Below, one piece after another: positions 42,426 to 52,126 of a stretch of 55,175 nt of DNA (position 1 is the stretch's first letter; every line of letters begins with the position of its first letter). Made by a program: the position numbers and the translations under genes. The stretch spans positions 1 to 55,175 of the forward strand of contig CAJURI010000008.1 of the NCBI GenBank assembly GCA_910588795.1, written 5' to 3'. The DNA is from an uncultured Duncaniella sp. (GTDB lineage Bacteria; Bacteroidota; Bacteroidia; Bacteroidales; Muribaculaceae). A model generated the notes under the pieces. It saw only the letters and a list, made by a program, of their open reading frames with translations, had not been told where the DNA came from and did no database searches.

Positions 42426-44363
42426 CTATTTTCTCCAAATAGCCGAAGACGCATCCGATGGCATACGCCAGTCTCCTCGTGGAGAAAGACATACTGATCC
42501 GACCTTTGGTCCGTCAGGGAGGCATGACCGCTTGAACTGTTGCTGGAAAAATCTCTTCATGAACGTGTCAAGCCACTTGGTGATAGTCGCGTCATCATAT
42601 TCCTCAGCCTTGAAGGCATGACGCGCAAGGAAGTATATCCGTTCAACAGAGAATCCGTAGCGCAGCATATAGTACAGGAAGAAATCATGCAGTTCATAAG
42701 GCCCAACAAGATCCTCTGTCTTCTGCAATATTTCCCCGTCAGCCGCAGCCGGTATCAGTTCCGGGCTTATCGGAGTGTCGATGATATCAAGCAACAGTGC
42801 CCGCACATCATCAGAAGTAGACTTCATATGGGCATAATAGTTCACAAGATGCCTTACGAGGGTCTTGGGCACTCCCGAATTCACACCATACATCGACATA
42901 TGGTCACCGTTGTACGTAGCCCATCCGAGAGCCAGTTCGGACAAGTCTCCCGTTCCAAGCACAATGCCACCAAGACGGTTGGACATATCCATGAGTATCT
43001 GTGTGCGCTCACGGGCCTGACAGTTCTCGTATGTCACGTCATGTACCGACGAGTCATGACCTATATCAGCGAAATGCATATTGACCGATGCCGCTATAGG
43101 TATCTCCATCGATATCACGCCAAGCCCCTCCATCAACGCAGTGGCATTATTGTGAGTACGGTCGGTTGTCCCGAATCCGGGCATTGTGATCCCGACAATA
43201 CCTTTGCGGTCAAGTCCGAGACGGTCGAAAGTCCTCACAGCCACAAGCAGGGCAAGTGTAGAGTCAAGCCCTCCTGAAATACCGACCACAAGTTTGCGGC
43301 AACCTATGGCATCGAGCCTCTTAGCCAGCCCGGCAACCTGGATGTTCAATATCTCGTCACAACGCTCATCCATTACAGCAGGATCTGACGGCACAAATGG
43401 ATGAGGATCGACATACCTCAGAAGGCTTTCATCATCGCTCCAGTCATAATCCGAAACGACAAGCGAATCACGCTGTCCGGCAACACTTATCCCACAATCC
43501 TCATTGTAAGCACAATCTGCAAATGTGGATGTATGGATTCTGTCACGCTCAAGAGCCATGATATCCACATCGGCAACAACGGTATTATCCTCCGGCTCCC
43601 AACGCCTGTTGCACGCAATAACCGCACCGTTCTCTGCAATGATGGCTTTGCCGTCAAACACCAGATCGGTCGAGGATTCACCCCACCCAGCCCCGGCATA
43701 GGCATAAGCACACAGGCAGCGGGCAGACTGCTGTGAGATAAGTTTTTTCAGGTAATCATATTTTCCTATAAGGTCATCGGAAGCCGATAGATTCAGTATG
43801 ACCTGCGCTCCTGCCATAGCCAACCGGCACGACGGAGGCACCGGCACCCACAGGTCCTCGCATATCTCTATTCCGATCTTCGCGCCATGGCTGCTGAAGA
43901 CAGTGCAGTTGGTCAGGCGACACTTGGTTTCTCCGACCATGACAGTCCTGTCGGTCGGAAACGGCAGCGGACGCCACCATCGACGCTCATAGAACTCATT
44001 ATAATTCGGTATATAGCTTTTAGCCACAAGCGATACCTCGCCATGCTGTATCAAAGCCGCGCAATTGTACATGGCACCATCAACACTCACAGGCAGACCT
44101 ACTGCAAAATCAATGGTACTGTTCTCGCGTGAATATCCGACAAGCCGCGCCAGCGCGTCAGCAGCAGAATTCATAAGTGTAAAATTATGAAACAGATCGG
44201 CACATGTATAGCCCGTGATGGACATTTCCGGAAACACGGCAAGTTCCACCTTCTGCCCTATCATGTAATCGAGTTTCTCGATTATCCGGCTTATATTGTA
44301 GTCCACATCAGCCACCTTTACATGAGGTGCACAGGCAGCAACTCTAAGAAAACCGTTTCTCAT
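42426..44363 (-). CDS. nadE: glutamine-dependent NAD+ synthetase
   Basis: Makes NAD from nicotinate adenine dinucleotide with ammonia from glutamine. The 645-residue product is the long, two-domain form: an N-terminal nitrilase-type glutaminase with Glu46 (AVFPEMSITGY) and the catalytic cysteine in GIEICEDLWVP near 171, then a synthetase domain with the P-loop VVGISGGLDSTLALL near 360. Late motifs such as GTGDLSELALGWATYNGDH confirm the family. It has a -7 element upstream and is followed closely by the symporter gene. Confidence 0.96.
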   Translation of the reverse strand: MRNGFLRVAACAPHVKVADVDYNISRIIEKLDYMIGQKVELAVFPEMSITGYTCADLFHNFTLMNSAADALARLVGYSRENSTIDFAVGLPVSVDGAMYNCAALIQHGEVSLVAKSYIPNYNEFYERRWWRPLPFPTDRTVMVGETKCRLTNCTVFSSHGAKIGIEICEDLWVPVPPSCRLAMAGAQVILNLSASDDLIGKYDYLKKLISQQSARCLCAYAYAGAGWGESSTDLVFDGKAIIAENGAVIACNRRWEPEDNTVVADVDIMALERDRIHTSTFADCAYNEDCGISVAGQRDSLVVSDYDWSDDESLLRYVDPHPFVPSDPAVMDERCDEILNIQVAGLAKRLDAIGCRKLVVGISGGLDSTLALLVAVRTFDRLGLDRKGIVGITMPGFGTTDRTHNNATALMEGLGVISMEIPIAASVNMHFADIGHDSSVHDVTYENCQARERTQILMDMSNRLGGIVLGTGDLSELALGWATYNGDHMSMYGVNSGVPKTLVRHLVNYYAHMKSTSDDVRALLLDIIDTPISPELIPAAADGEILQKTEDLVGPYELHDFFLYYMLRYGFSVERIYFLARHAFKAEEYDDATITKWLDTFMKRFFQQQFKRSCLPDGPKVGSVCLSPRGDWRMPSDASSAIWRK

Positions 44364-44393
44364 CTTGACAGGTAATTTATTTCAAAATTTTTT

Positions 44394-44401
44394 CAAAGTT
44401 A
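44394..44401 (-). promoter_or_regulatory. -7 element of nadE
   Basis: The complement of 44394-44401 reads TAACTTTG, 30 bases before the nadE start at 44363. The divergent cardiolipin synthase starts at 44433; no clear -7 element was found for it. Confidence 0.65.
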
Positions 44402-44432
44402 GAGATTTTTTTGCGATATTTGCGATTGTAAT

Positions 44433-45914
44433 ATGATTTTTATGGCTTCTGTCTGTCATTTTCCTCTGCTATTCGCTTACGGCAGTCTACTGCTATGGAC
44501 GTTAGTGGCAGCTTATGCTCTATTGATCACCACATTGATAGTGGCGGTACTGAGTGAAAACCGAAATCCGCTAAAAGCTTTAGGATGGGTCATGGCTCTG
44601 CTCCTGTTCCCTGTGGGCGGTGCCATACTGTATTTTGTATTCGGACGCAGCATGCGCAATGTGAAGATGATATCACGCCGCAATCGCCGCCGTCTGCTCA
44701 ACTCAGAATCCCATCGCCCGCTTCCGAAACTCAACAGAGAGCTCTCGCCTGAAAACAAGCAACGCATAATGCTGGGTTACTCCGTTGCCGAAGCCATGGT
44801 CTACCCCTCCAACAGCATCAGGATATTCAACGACGGAGGTGAAATGTTCGATTCATTGTTTGCGGATATATCCTCTGCCCGAAGATACATCAATCTCCAG
44901 TTCTATATAATAGCCAACGACAAACTCGGCCAACGGCTTGCCGACATACTCATAGAGCGGGCTCATTCTGGCGTAAAAATACGCATAATATATGATTATG
45001 TGGGTTCTTTCGGCTCACAGACCGCACTGCTATTCAACCGATTGAGGTCAAATGGCATAGAAGTGCATTCGTTTTTCAGAATACAGTTCCCCGAAAAACT
45101 CGGCAGACTCAACTGGCGCAATCACCGCAAAGCGGTAATCATCGACGGCAATATCGGTTACATCGGCGGGATAAATGTGGCACAAAGATATGTCGACGGC
45201 GGCACCTTCGGACGCTGGCGCGACATGGCAGCACGCATCACCGGACCGGGAGTCGTAGCCTTGCAGCACAACTTTGCCATAGACTGGAAATTCATGGGAC
45301 ATGAACTGCTCACGGATGAGGTCACCGAACCCGAGGACTACACAAGCTGCAATGGATCAATAGACGACGTCATGGTACAGATCATCGCATCAGGTCCCAC
45401 CAACAGATGGGGCAACACCCATATGCTGTTCATAAAGGCAATATCCGGAGCTAAAAAACGTATTTTCATCCAGACGCCTTACTTTCTCCCGAGCGAAGGA
45501 CTCCTGACAGCCCTGCAATGCGCAGCCTTGTCAGGAGTGGATGTCAGACTGATGCTTCCATACAAATCCGACTCCGCAGTCCTGACTCATGCATCGGCAA
45601 GCTACGTGGAGGAGAGCCTCCTCGCCGGAATTAAAGTCTATTTTTATGAAGCAGGAATGCTCCACGGCAAACTTCTGCTTGTCGATGACGACTTCGTGAC
45701 ACTCGGTTCAACCAACTTCGATTACCGCAGCTTCGAGCATAATTTTGAAGAGAATATCGTGATGTATTCCCACGAAGTCAACAACGCAATAGCCGAGCTC
45801 TACAAAAAAGACATGGATGACTGCTCCCAGATAAAACTAAGCGAATGGAACCGACGTCCGTCCATGCGCAAAGGGAGGGAGTCGCTATGCCGTCTGTTGA
45901 GCCCGATACTTTGA
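44433..45914 (+). CDS. cls: cardiolipin synthase
   Basis: Joins two phosphatidylglycerol molecules into cardiolipin at the inner membrane. The 493-residue product has two N-terminal membrane helices (about 12-40 and 46-68) and two phospholipase D motifs: NHRKAVIIDGNIGYIGG near 229-245 and LHGKLLLVDDDFVTLGSTN near 409-427. The length is typical. The start may be 44433 or the ATG nine bases on. It is convergent with the M64 peptidase gene, 29 bases apart, with no terminator seen. Confidence 0.94.
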   Translation: MIFMASVCHFPLLFAYGSLLLWTLVAAYALLITTLIVAVLSENRNPLKALGWVMALLLFPVGGAILYFVFGRSMRNVKMISRRNRRRLLNSESHRPLPKLNRELSPENKQRIMLGYSVAEAMVYPSNSIRIFNDGGEMFDSLFADISSARRYINLQFYIIANDKLGQRLADILIERAHSGVKIRIIYDYVGSFGSQTALLFNRLRSNGIEVHSFFRIQFPEKLGRLNWRNHRKAVIIDGNIGYIGGINVAQRYVDGGTFGRWRDMAARITGPGVVALQHNFAIDWKFMGHELLTDEVTEPEDYTSCNGSIDDVMVQIIASGPTNRWGNTHMLFIKAISGAKKRIFIQTPYFLPSEGLLTALQCAALSGVDVRLMLPYKSDSAVLTHASASYVEESLLAGIKVYFYEAGMLHGKLLLVDDDFVTLGSTNFDYRSFEHNFEENIVMYSHEVNNAIAELYKKDMDDCSQIKLSEWNRRPSMRKGRESLCRLLSPIL

Positions 45915-45943
45915 AAAGAGCCGGCATCTATGCACCCGACCAC

Positions 45944-47242
45944 CTATCGGACATAGAAATCTATAAGGCGGTCAATGGCTCTCACACACACCGGACAAAA
46001 GGCTGGAGATGTATTGGTGCGCATACGGCAATCATCGGCAGGACGGTACACCCCGCGTGACTGATATCCGCCACCCTCATATACACCTACAGGATAGTCT
46101 GACGAGTCAGACGGAAGTGTCGGTATCTTGATGTCGGAAGGAAGCATGTCTTTCCATTTCGACTCGAAATCAGTCAGAGTGGTGAGATTCTGCTCCCACG
46201 GCTCAACCCCTCTATGATACATTCCGGCAGCCGGATCATCGTCCGAATAAAAATACTCGTCAGCCAGTCCGCCGAAACTATGACCGAACTCGTGGACAAC
46301 CACAGGACGGAAACTTGAATGTCCGGCCGTGGTCAGAGTATAGAAATTATATATTCCACCGCCGCCATACTCCTTTGTATTGGCAAGAATGATTATGTGC
46401 TCGTAAGGCACATTGGTCAGGCAATCATGTATACGCTTTACATTACCTGACGTGAGATAGCGGTCAGAATAAAATGTGCTGAAATTAGAACCTGCTGCAG
46501 TAGATTTCCACTCTCCAAGCCTCGGCACACTAACCCCACTGTCAACTGAAGGGACACCTACTGCCACAAAATTGAATTCATCAGCACGTGTCCTGAAAGG
46601 TTCATGCGATAATATGGCATCTACAGCCACCTCAGCTGCCTTATAGAAAGAGTCCAGCTCAGCCTCCGTATACCCTTCCGATAAAATAGCGACATCTATC
46701 GCCTTTTCCGGATGAGAGCTTTTACGTATATAACGGTGAGAATTTGGCCTTACACTGCTCCTGTCAGCAATAAGTATATCTGAAGGATCCACATTATGGG
46801 TCATCACGGTGATCTTTTTCCTGCTGCTGTCATAGAGCTCCACATCTATAGAAGCTTTGCGCCTGGGCATAGGTACAAGAAAACTGTTCTCGAAAGAGCG
46901 TGGCACCATCCTGCTCTCCGGCATGGCAAGCCATTCCTGAAACAAGGTTGAAAATGTAGTGACATAGAGCGTGTCGCCGGATTCACAGTCTCTTACGGTA
47001 ATACGGCCGTTGCCGGCAAGAGGGGCCGTCCCGAGATTGCTCCTGCGACCTGCCCAGCCCGGAGTGCGTACCAGACCATCCAACATCACCTGGCATTCAG
47101 GCCTGCCTTCCGCAGTGACTCTGCCGCCGAATATATAATCCAGACGCAATGTAGAATCAGAAAAATGTTTACCGAAATCAATGGCCGTAGAGACCTGTGA
47201 CACACAGCACATGACAGCTGCTATAAATATGGACTTTTTCAT
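45944..47242 (-). CDS. secreted M64 family metallopeptidase
   Basis: A zinc peptidase of the M64 (IgA peptidase-like) family. The 432-residue product has a signal peptide (KKSIFIAAVMCCVSQVSTA), an N-terminal beta-sandwich of the M64_N type (about 25-145) and a catalytic domain with the zinc motif HEFGH in VVHEFGHSFGGLADEYF near 312-328. A loop with CPVCVR near the C-terminus may form a disulphide. Although the family founder cleaves IgA, most members have unknown substrates. It follows rpsP on the same strand, behind a hairpin. Confidence 0.9.
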   Translation of the reverse strand: MKKSIFIAAVMCCVSQVSTAIDFGKHFSDSTLRLDYIFGGRVTAEGRPECQVMLDGLVRTPGWAGRRSNLGTAPLAGNGRITVRDCESGDTLYVTTFSTLFQEWLAMPESRMVPRSFENSFLVPMPRRKASIDVELYDSSRKKITVMTHNVDPSDILIADRSSVRPNSHRYIRKSSHPEKAIDVAILSEGYTEAELDSFYKAAEVAVDAILSHEPFRTRADEFNFVAVGVPSVDSGVSVPRLGEWKSTAAGSNFSTFYSDRYLTSGNVKRIHDCLTNVPYEHIIILANTKEYGGGGIYNFYTLTTAGHSSFRPVVVHEFGHSFGGLADEYFYSDDDPAAGMYHRGVEPWEQNLTTLTDFESKWKDMLPSDIKIPTLPSDSSDYPVGVYEGGGYQSRGVYRPADDCRMRTNTSPAFCPVCVRAIDRLIDFYVR

Positions 47243-47272
47243 GGCTATATTAGAGATAATACTTACAAAACA

Positions 47273-47313
47273 TTGAGGATGAACCCCACAGCAAAAGTGA
47301 CATCCATCCTCAA
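47273..47313 (-). terminator. possible terminator after rpsP
   Basis: TTGAGGATG (47273-47281) and CATCCTCAA (47305-47313) form a perfect 9-bp stem with a 23-base loop between the rpsP stop and the M64 gene. The T-run on the minus strand is weak. Confidence 0.55.
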
Positions 47314-47347
47314 GTGAATTTTAACATCGAATGTTACAGGCAGATAA

Positions 47348-47896
47348 TTATTCTGCGGCGGGAGCCTCTGCCTCAGCAGCGGGAGCCTCCTCGGTTGCTG
47401 CAGCGGCAGCCTCAGCCTCAGCAGCTGCGGCAGCGAGTTCAGCCTTCTTCTTGGCTACCTCTTCGGCCTTAGCTCTGTTCTTGGCCTGCTCTGCCTCAAG
47501 GCGAGCCTTGGCGTCCTGCTCTTGCTTGTCAGCCACCGAAGCACGGAACTTGTTGACTGACTCATTCTTCTTGGCTTTCCAGGCATCGAAACGACGCTGA
47601 GCCTCTGCCTCGTCAAACGCGCCTTTCTTTACGCCACCCTGAAGATGCTTCATAAGCATCACACCTTCGTTGGAAAGTATGTTGCGGACGGTGTCGGTAG
47701 GCTGTGCGCCAACGTTTACCCAATACAAAGCACGCTCGAAGTTTAAAGTTACTGTAGCAGGATTAGTGTTCGGATTATATGAACCTATCCTTTCAATAAA
47801 TCTACCATCTCGTGGTGCCCTGCTATCGGCGATAACAATAGGATAGAACGCATAGTTCTTGCGACCATGGCGTTGCAGTCTGATTTTTGTTGCCAT
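47348..47896 (-). CDS. rpsP: 30S ribosomal protein S16 with extended C-terminus
   Basis: Component of the small ribosomal subunit. The first 80 or so residues are the S16 core (TKIRLQRHGRKNYAFYPIV, DGRFIERIGSYNP, ALYWVNVGAQPTDTVRNIL). The rest, about 100 residues, is a charged helix followed by an Ala/Glu-rich low-complexity tail. Bacteroidota S16 proteins commonly carry such an extension (known), so it is not an error. The gene has a near-ideal promoter facing away from menB. Confidence 0.96.
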   Translation of the reverse strand: MATKIRLQRHGRKNYAFYPIVIADSRAPRDGRFIERIGSYNPNTNPATVTLNFERALYWVNVGAQPTDTVRNILSNEGVMLMKHLQGGVKKGAFDEAEAQRRFDAWKAKKNESVNKFRASVADKQEQDAKARLEAEQAKNRAKAEEVAKKKAELAAAAAEAEAAAAATEEAPAAEAEAPAAE

Positions 47897-47926
47897 TAAT
47901 TAGTGATTTGTATTAGAATTCGGGTG

Positions 47927-47958
47927 CAAAGGTACGATTATTCCGGCAGGAATACAAA
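47927..47958 (-). promoter_or_regulatory. rpsP promoter
   Basis: On the minus strand TTTG (complement of 47955-47958) and TACCTTTG (complement of 47927-47934) are exactly 20 bases apart, with rpsP starting at 47896. Confidence 0.85.
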
Positions 47959-47979
47959 CGAAAGTAAAAGTTTTTTCAT

Positions 47980-47987
47980 TAATTTTG
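47980..47987 (+). promoter_or_regulatory. -7 element TAATTTTG for menB
   Basis: A perfect TAnnTTTG element lies 43 bases before the menB start at 48030 and is divergent from the rpsP promoter. The in-frame start at 47985 lies inside the element and is rejected. Confidence 0.65.
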
Positions 47988-48029
47988 CATACACAAAACA
48001 ATTACCCAAAATCACATCCACATTTCACT

Positions 48030-48851
48030 ATGAAAAGAGAATGGACAAAGATAAAAGAGTATGATGACATACTCTTCGAAAGATACGGCAAGATAGCCAA
48101 AATAACGATCAACCGCCCGCAGGTTTACAATGCATTCCGCCCACACACCAATTTTGAAATGCTTGATGCCATGGCATATTGCCGTGAAGCGAGCGACATA
48201 GGCGTGATCATTCTTACCGGCGTAGGAGACAAGGCATTCTGCTCAGGAGGCGACCAAAAAGTCAAAGGCATAGGGGGATACATCGACGACAACGGTGTCC
48301 CGCGCCTAAATGTGCTTGATCTTCACAAGGCAATACGCTCCATCCCGAAGCCGGTCATCGCCATGGTGAACGGTTACGCCATAGGCGGAGGCCACGTGCT
48401 GCATGTGGTATGCGATCTTACAATCGCCTCCGAAAATGCCCGCTTCGGACAGACAGGACCAAAGGTTGGAAGCTTTGACGCTGGATTCGGATCAAGCTAT
48501 CTGGCGCGTTGCGTAGGACAGAAAAAAGCCCGTGAGATATGGTTCCTGTGCCGTCAATACACCGCAAAAGAAGCCGAAGAGATGGGAATGGTAAACAAAG
48601 TGGTGCCTTTTGACCGACTTGAAGACGAGACCGTGGAATGGTGCGAAACAATACTAAGCCGTTCACCAATGGCAATCCGCATGATCAAACGCGCGCTGAA
48701 TGCCGAACTTGACGGACAGAGAGGCATGATGGAGTTTGCAGGCGATGCCACACTAATGTACTATCTCATGGCTGAGGCTCAGGAAGGCAAAAACGCATTT
48801 CTTGAGAAACGCACTCCCGACTTCGATCAATTCCCGAAATTTCCAGGATAA
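48030..48851 (+). CDS. menB: 1,4-dihydroxy-2-naphthoyl-CoA synthase
   Basis: Closes the second ring of menaquinone from o-succinylbenzoyl-CoA. The start at 48030 gives 273 residues opening KREWTKIKEYDDILFERYGK, typical of MenB. The crotonase core is clear: NRPQVYNAFRPHT, then GVGDKAFCSGGDQK near 75-88 and IGGGHVLHVVCDLTIAS. The late family segment GSFDAGFGSSYLARCVG is also present. The stop overlaps the menC start by one base, so menB, menC and menE are one operon. Confidence 0.95.
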   Translation: MKREWTKIKEYDDILFERYGKIAKITINRPQVYNAFRPHTNFEMLDAMAYCREASDIGVIILTGVGDKAFCSGGDQKVKGIGGYIDDNGVPRLNVLDLHKAIRSIPKPVIAMVNGYAIGGGHVLHVVCDLTIASENARFGQTGPKVGSFDAGFGSSYLARCVGQKKAREIWFLCRQYTAKEAEEMGMVNKVVPFDRLEDETVEWCETILSRSPMAIRMIKRALNAELDGQRGMMEFAGDATLMYYLMAEAQEGKNAFLEKRTPDFDQFPKFPG

Positions 48852-49897
48852 TGGTAGCCGAATGGCTTAAATACAGGCTCGGTTTCCGCTTCACAGCCAT
48901 AACCTCGCGCGAACGGCTCTCATACAAGGATACCTATTATATAAAGGTGTGGGATGAATCACGACCTGAAGTCGTCGGGATCGGAGAAGCTGCGTTATTC
49001 CGGGGACTAAGCTGCGATGACACCCCGGATTATGAGTCAATGCTTTCATGCACCTGCGCCAATATCGACCGATATGCCGACAGCACCGTGGATTTATGCC
49101 GTTATCCGTCAATACGTTTTGGCATAGAGACTGCAATCCGCGACCTTAGGAACGGAGGCCGGCGTCACCTGTTTGATTCAGAATGGTCCTGCGGGAATAG
49201 ACCGCTTACTATAAATGGCCTCATATGGATGGGTGACAAAACGACCATGCGTACCCGCATCGATGCGAAACTAAAAGAAGGATTCTCATGTATAAAAGTG
49301 AAAATCGGAGGCATCGACTTTGCCCATGAGCTCGAACTCCTCTCTTATCTACGCGCACAGGCACCGGAAATCGAAATAAGGCTTGACGCCAACGGCGCGT
49401 TCAGCGCAAAAGAAGCTCTCAGCCGCATCGACAGACTGTCCCGATTCCACATACATTCGATAGAACAGCCGATCCGTCAGGGACAATACAGTGAAATGGC
49501 CCGAATATGCAACGTAAGCCCGATCCCGATCGCACTTGACGAAGAACTGATCGGACTTAACGACAACGGACTGCGCATAAGGATGCTTGACGAAATCCAT
49601 CCGCACTACATCATCATAAAGCCCACACTCACAGGAGGTTTTTCGGCATCGGATGAATGGATAAAGCTTGCCGAAGAACGCAGCATAGGATGGTGGGCCA
49701 CTTCTGCCCTCGAATCCAATATCGGCCTGAACGCTATAGCACAATGGATAGCCACACACCGGACCGAAATGCCCCAAGGGCTGGGGACCGGACAGCTTTA
49801 TGACAACAATATACCCTCACCTATGACCCTTAACGGTGAAAAGCTATGGTACGACACAGGCAGGACATGGGACATGCAAAACATTATGCATAAATGA
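48851..49897 (+). CDS. menC: o-succinylbenzoate synthase
   Basis: Dehydrates SHCHC to o-succinylbenzoate in menaquinone synthesis. The 348-residue product belongs to the enolase superfamily: the catalytic lysine region FSCIKVKIGG near 144-153, metal ligands in IRLDANGAF near 175-183 and SIEQPI, then IALDEELIG, and a later KPTLTGGFSASDEW with the second lysine. Related enolase-family enzymes such as dipeptide epimerases are possible by sequence alone, but the position between menB and menE settles it. It overlaps both neighbours. Confidence 0.94.
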   Translation: MVAEWLKYRLGFRFTAITSRERLSYKDTYYIKVWDESRPEVVGIGEAALFRGLSCDDTPDYESMLSCTCANIDRYADSTVDLCRYPSIRFGIETAIRDLRNGGRRHLFDSEWSCGNRPLTINGLIWMGDKTTMRTRIDAKLKEGFSCIKVKIGGIDFAHELELLSYLRAQAPEIEIRLDANGAFSAKEALSRIDRLSRFHIHSIEQPIRQGQYSEMARICNVSPIPIALDEELIGLNDNGLRIRMLDEIHPHYIIIKPTLTGGFSASDEWIKLAEERSIGWWATSALESNIGLNAIAQWIATHRTEMPQGLGTGQLYDNNIPSPMTLNGEKLWYDTGRTWDMQNIMHK

Positions 49898-50868
49898 GCA
49901 ATCGACTTCACCCCGACAGTATCCTTACCGAAGAGGCCATAGGATTCATCAACGAATGGAACAACAGTTCGCGTTACGTAAATGCACACACGTCCGGAAC
50001 CACAGGCACCCCCAAAGAGATAAGTCTGCTCAAAGACGATATGCGCGCCTCAGCCAGGGCAACCATCAATTTTTTCGGGATCACGTCAGATGCCACTCTG
50101 GTTCTGCCACTTTCTCCTGACTATATCGCAGGCAAAATGCATATAGTGCGGGCCATTGAAGCCGGATGCCGCCTGATAACAGAACGGCCGTCCACTGCCC
50201 CTTTTCATAACGGGACAACCGCGGCATGCGATCTTATCCCCATCGTACCATCCCAGATCGACGGATTATTAGCTTCACCCTATGTAAACAACATACGCAA
50301 CGTGATCATAGGAGGCGCGCCCATGTCTCCGATGCAGGAAACTATTGTCACCGGCTCCGGGTTAAATGCCTATGCCTCATACGGCATGACTGAGACATGC
50401 AGCCACGTGGCATTGCGGCGCATAGGCGAGACATGCTACAAAGGGCTCCCGGGATTCAGTTTTTCTACCGATATCCGAAACTGCCTCGTCATAGAAACCT
50501 CGGTCCTGTCCTGCGGAAGGCTTGTAACTAACGACGTGGTGAAAGTCAGCGCGCCCGACAGATTTGAATGGCTCGGCAGATACGACAACGTCATAAATTC
50601 GGGAGGAGTAAAAATACATCCCGAAACAATCGAGCGGATACTTCAGTCCATCATCCCCAATGGAACAACAGCTTACATCACCTCCAGAAAAAGCCTGCGA
50701 TGGGGAGAGGAAGCAGTCATAGTGACTGACAGCCCGGTATTGACACTCGACATTTTACAACAACTTAAGCCATTACTGCCGGCACATCACACACCACATG
50801 ACATAATATATGTAAGTAACATACAACGCACACAGTCAGGCAAAATAATGCGACGGCGATTCATATGA
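49894..50868 (+). CDS. menE: o-succinylbenzoate-CoA ligase, short form
   Basis: Activates o-succinylbenzoate with ATP and CoA. The product has 324 residues, against about 450 in E. coli. It begins only about 30 residues before the AMP-binding P-loop HTSGTTGTPKEI, so the N-terminal subdomain of usual acyl-CoA ligases is missing. The rest is intact: YGMTETCSHVAL near 160-172, the ribose-binding WLGRYDNVINSGGVKI near 228-243 and the C-terminal lysine in TQSGKIMRRRFI. The shortened form appears to be usual for this phylum. The ATG overlaps the menC stop. Confidence 0.9.
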   Translation: MSNRLHPDSILTEEAIGFINEWNNSSRYVNAHTSGTTGTPKEISLLKDDMRASARATINFFGITSDATLVLPLSPDYIAGKMHIVRAIEAGCRLITERPSTAPFHNGTTAACDLIPIVPSQIDGLLASPYVNNIRNVIIGGAPMSPMQETIVTGSGLNAYASYGMTETCSHVALRRIGETCYKGLPGFSFSTDIRNCLVIETSVLSCGRLVTNDVVKVSAPDRFEWLGRYDNVINSGGVKIHPETIERILQSIIPNGTTAYITSRKSLRWGEEAVIVTDSPVLTLDILQQLKPLLPAHHTPHDIIYVSNIQRTQSGKIMRRRFI

Positions 50869-50980
50869 ATACAGTACAAACCACCAATAATATGAACATA
50901 CAAAAGCTCATTTGCGTTTCTATATTGTCAACTACCTCTAAAAGGATTTTATAAAAAAACAGTTAATCCGATTGCGATCT

Positions 50981-52009
50981 ATGTTCACTGAAAGAAAGAG
51001 CAGCATGCTGCACGGCATATTGTTGATTGCCCTGTTCTCATGCGCCGCATTTTACATAGGCGACGCTCAGATATTCAAGGAATTATCATTCAGTCCTATG
51101 ATCATAGGCATAATTCTCGGAATGCTTTATGCCAACAGTCTGCGAAATCATCTGCCGGAGACATGGGTCCCAGGCATACAGTTCTGCGCCAAAAAGATAT
51201 TGCGTATAGGCATCATACTCTACGGATTCAGGCTTACATTCCAGGATATCATAAATGTGGGTGCCGCAGGCATACTGATTGACATCATCATAGTATCTGT
51301 AACCATCATCGGAGGCGTGTATATCGGCAAACTCCTTAAAATGGACCGCGATATCGCACTCCTTACATCGATCGGTAGCGGGATATGCGGAGCGGCTGCC
51401 GTGCTCGGAGCCGAATCGACCATACAGACAAAGCCCTATAAGACTGCAGTAGCCGTAGCCACAGTCGTTATATTCGGTACAATATCAATGTTCATATATC
51501 CTGTCGCCTATCGGTCAGGGATACTCGGGCTTACACCTGACGAAATGGGCATATACGCCGGTGCCACGCTTCATGAAGTAGCCCACACAGTGGGTGCCGG
51601 CAACGCAATGGGTACGGAAATATCCAATGTCGCCATCATCGTAAAAATGATACGTGTGATGCTGCTTGTGCCGGTTCTTTTCAGCCTCGGATACTGGATA
51701 GCCCGACAAAATCCTACCGGCAATAATACATCAAAAGGCAAAGTAGCTGTGCCGTGGTTCGCATTAGGCTTTCTGGCTGTGATCGGATTCAACTCATTAG
51801 ATCTACTTCCGCAGATGGCAGTAGACACCATAAACTATATCGACACATTCCTCCTCACCATGGCAATGGTGGCCCTCGGGGCAGAGACAAGCATTGACAA
51901 GTTCAAGAAAGCCGGAGCCAAACCATTTGTTCTCGCGTTCATCCTGTATATATGGCTTTTGGCAGGAGGATGGGCATTGTCAAAATATATGGCTCCATTA
52001 TTCCTGTAA
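50981..52009 (+). CDS. YeiH/UPF0324 family membrane transporter
   Basis: An inner-membrane protein of the YeiH family (putative sulphate or sulphonate exporters; function in most members unproven). The ATG at 50981 gives 342 residues; an in-frame TTG at 50972 is less likely. About ten membrane segments are visible, with the family signatures IGSGICGAAAVLGAES near 143-158 and GIYAGATLHEVAHTVGAG near 187-204. It begins 112 bases after menE, a gap in which no -7 element was seen. Confidence 0.9.
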   Translation: MFTERKSSMLHGILLIALFSCAAFYIGDAQIFKELSFSPMIIGIILGMLYANSLRNHLPETWVPGIQFCAKKILRIGIILYGFRLTFQDIINVGAAGILIDIIIVSVTIIGGVYIGKLLKMDRDIALLTSIGSGICGAAAVLGAESTIQTKPYKTAVAVATVVIFGTISMFIYPVAYRSGILGLTPDEMGIYAGATLHEVAHTVGAGNAMGTEISNVAIIVKMIRVMLLVPVLFSLGYWIARQNPTGNNTSKGKVAVPWFALGFLAVIGFNSLDLLPQMAVDTINYIDTFLLTMAMVALGAETSIDKFKKAGAKPFVLAFILYIWLLAGGWALSKYMAPLFL

Positions 52010-52111
52010 CAGGTCCGCCGTTTTGACGGCTCGGACTCGCTTTTATGCCACATATATCCGTCTCAAATGCTTTTTCGTGATTATTTGGTTACACATTTCA
52101 CAATTTATGAG

Positions 52112-52119
52112 TAACTTTG
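52112..52119 (+). promoter_or_regulatory. -7 element TAACTTTG for rnz
   Basis: A perfect TAnnTTTG element lies seven bases before the rnz ATG at 52127, implying a leader of only a few bases. TTTG at 52084-52087 is 24 bases upstream. Confidence 0.65.
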
Positions 52120-52126
52120 TGACATA

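Noticed and set aside
47348..47600. Ala/Glu-rich tail of S16 as a frameshift or repeat expansion artefact
   Set aside because: The frame is open without break, and a long charged tail on S16 is common in Bacteroidota.
49894..50868. menE as a truncated pseudogene
   Set aside because: All core ligase motifs and the C-terminal lysine region are intact, it is tightly coupled to menC, and short MenE forms appear usual in this phylum.
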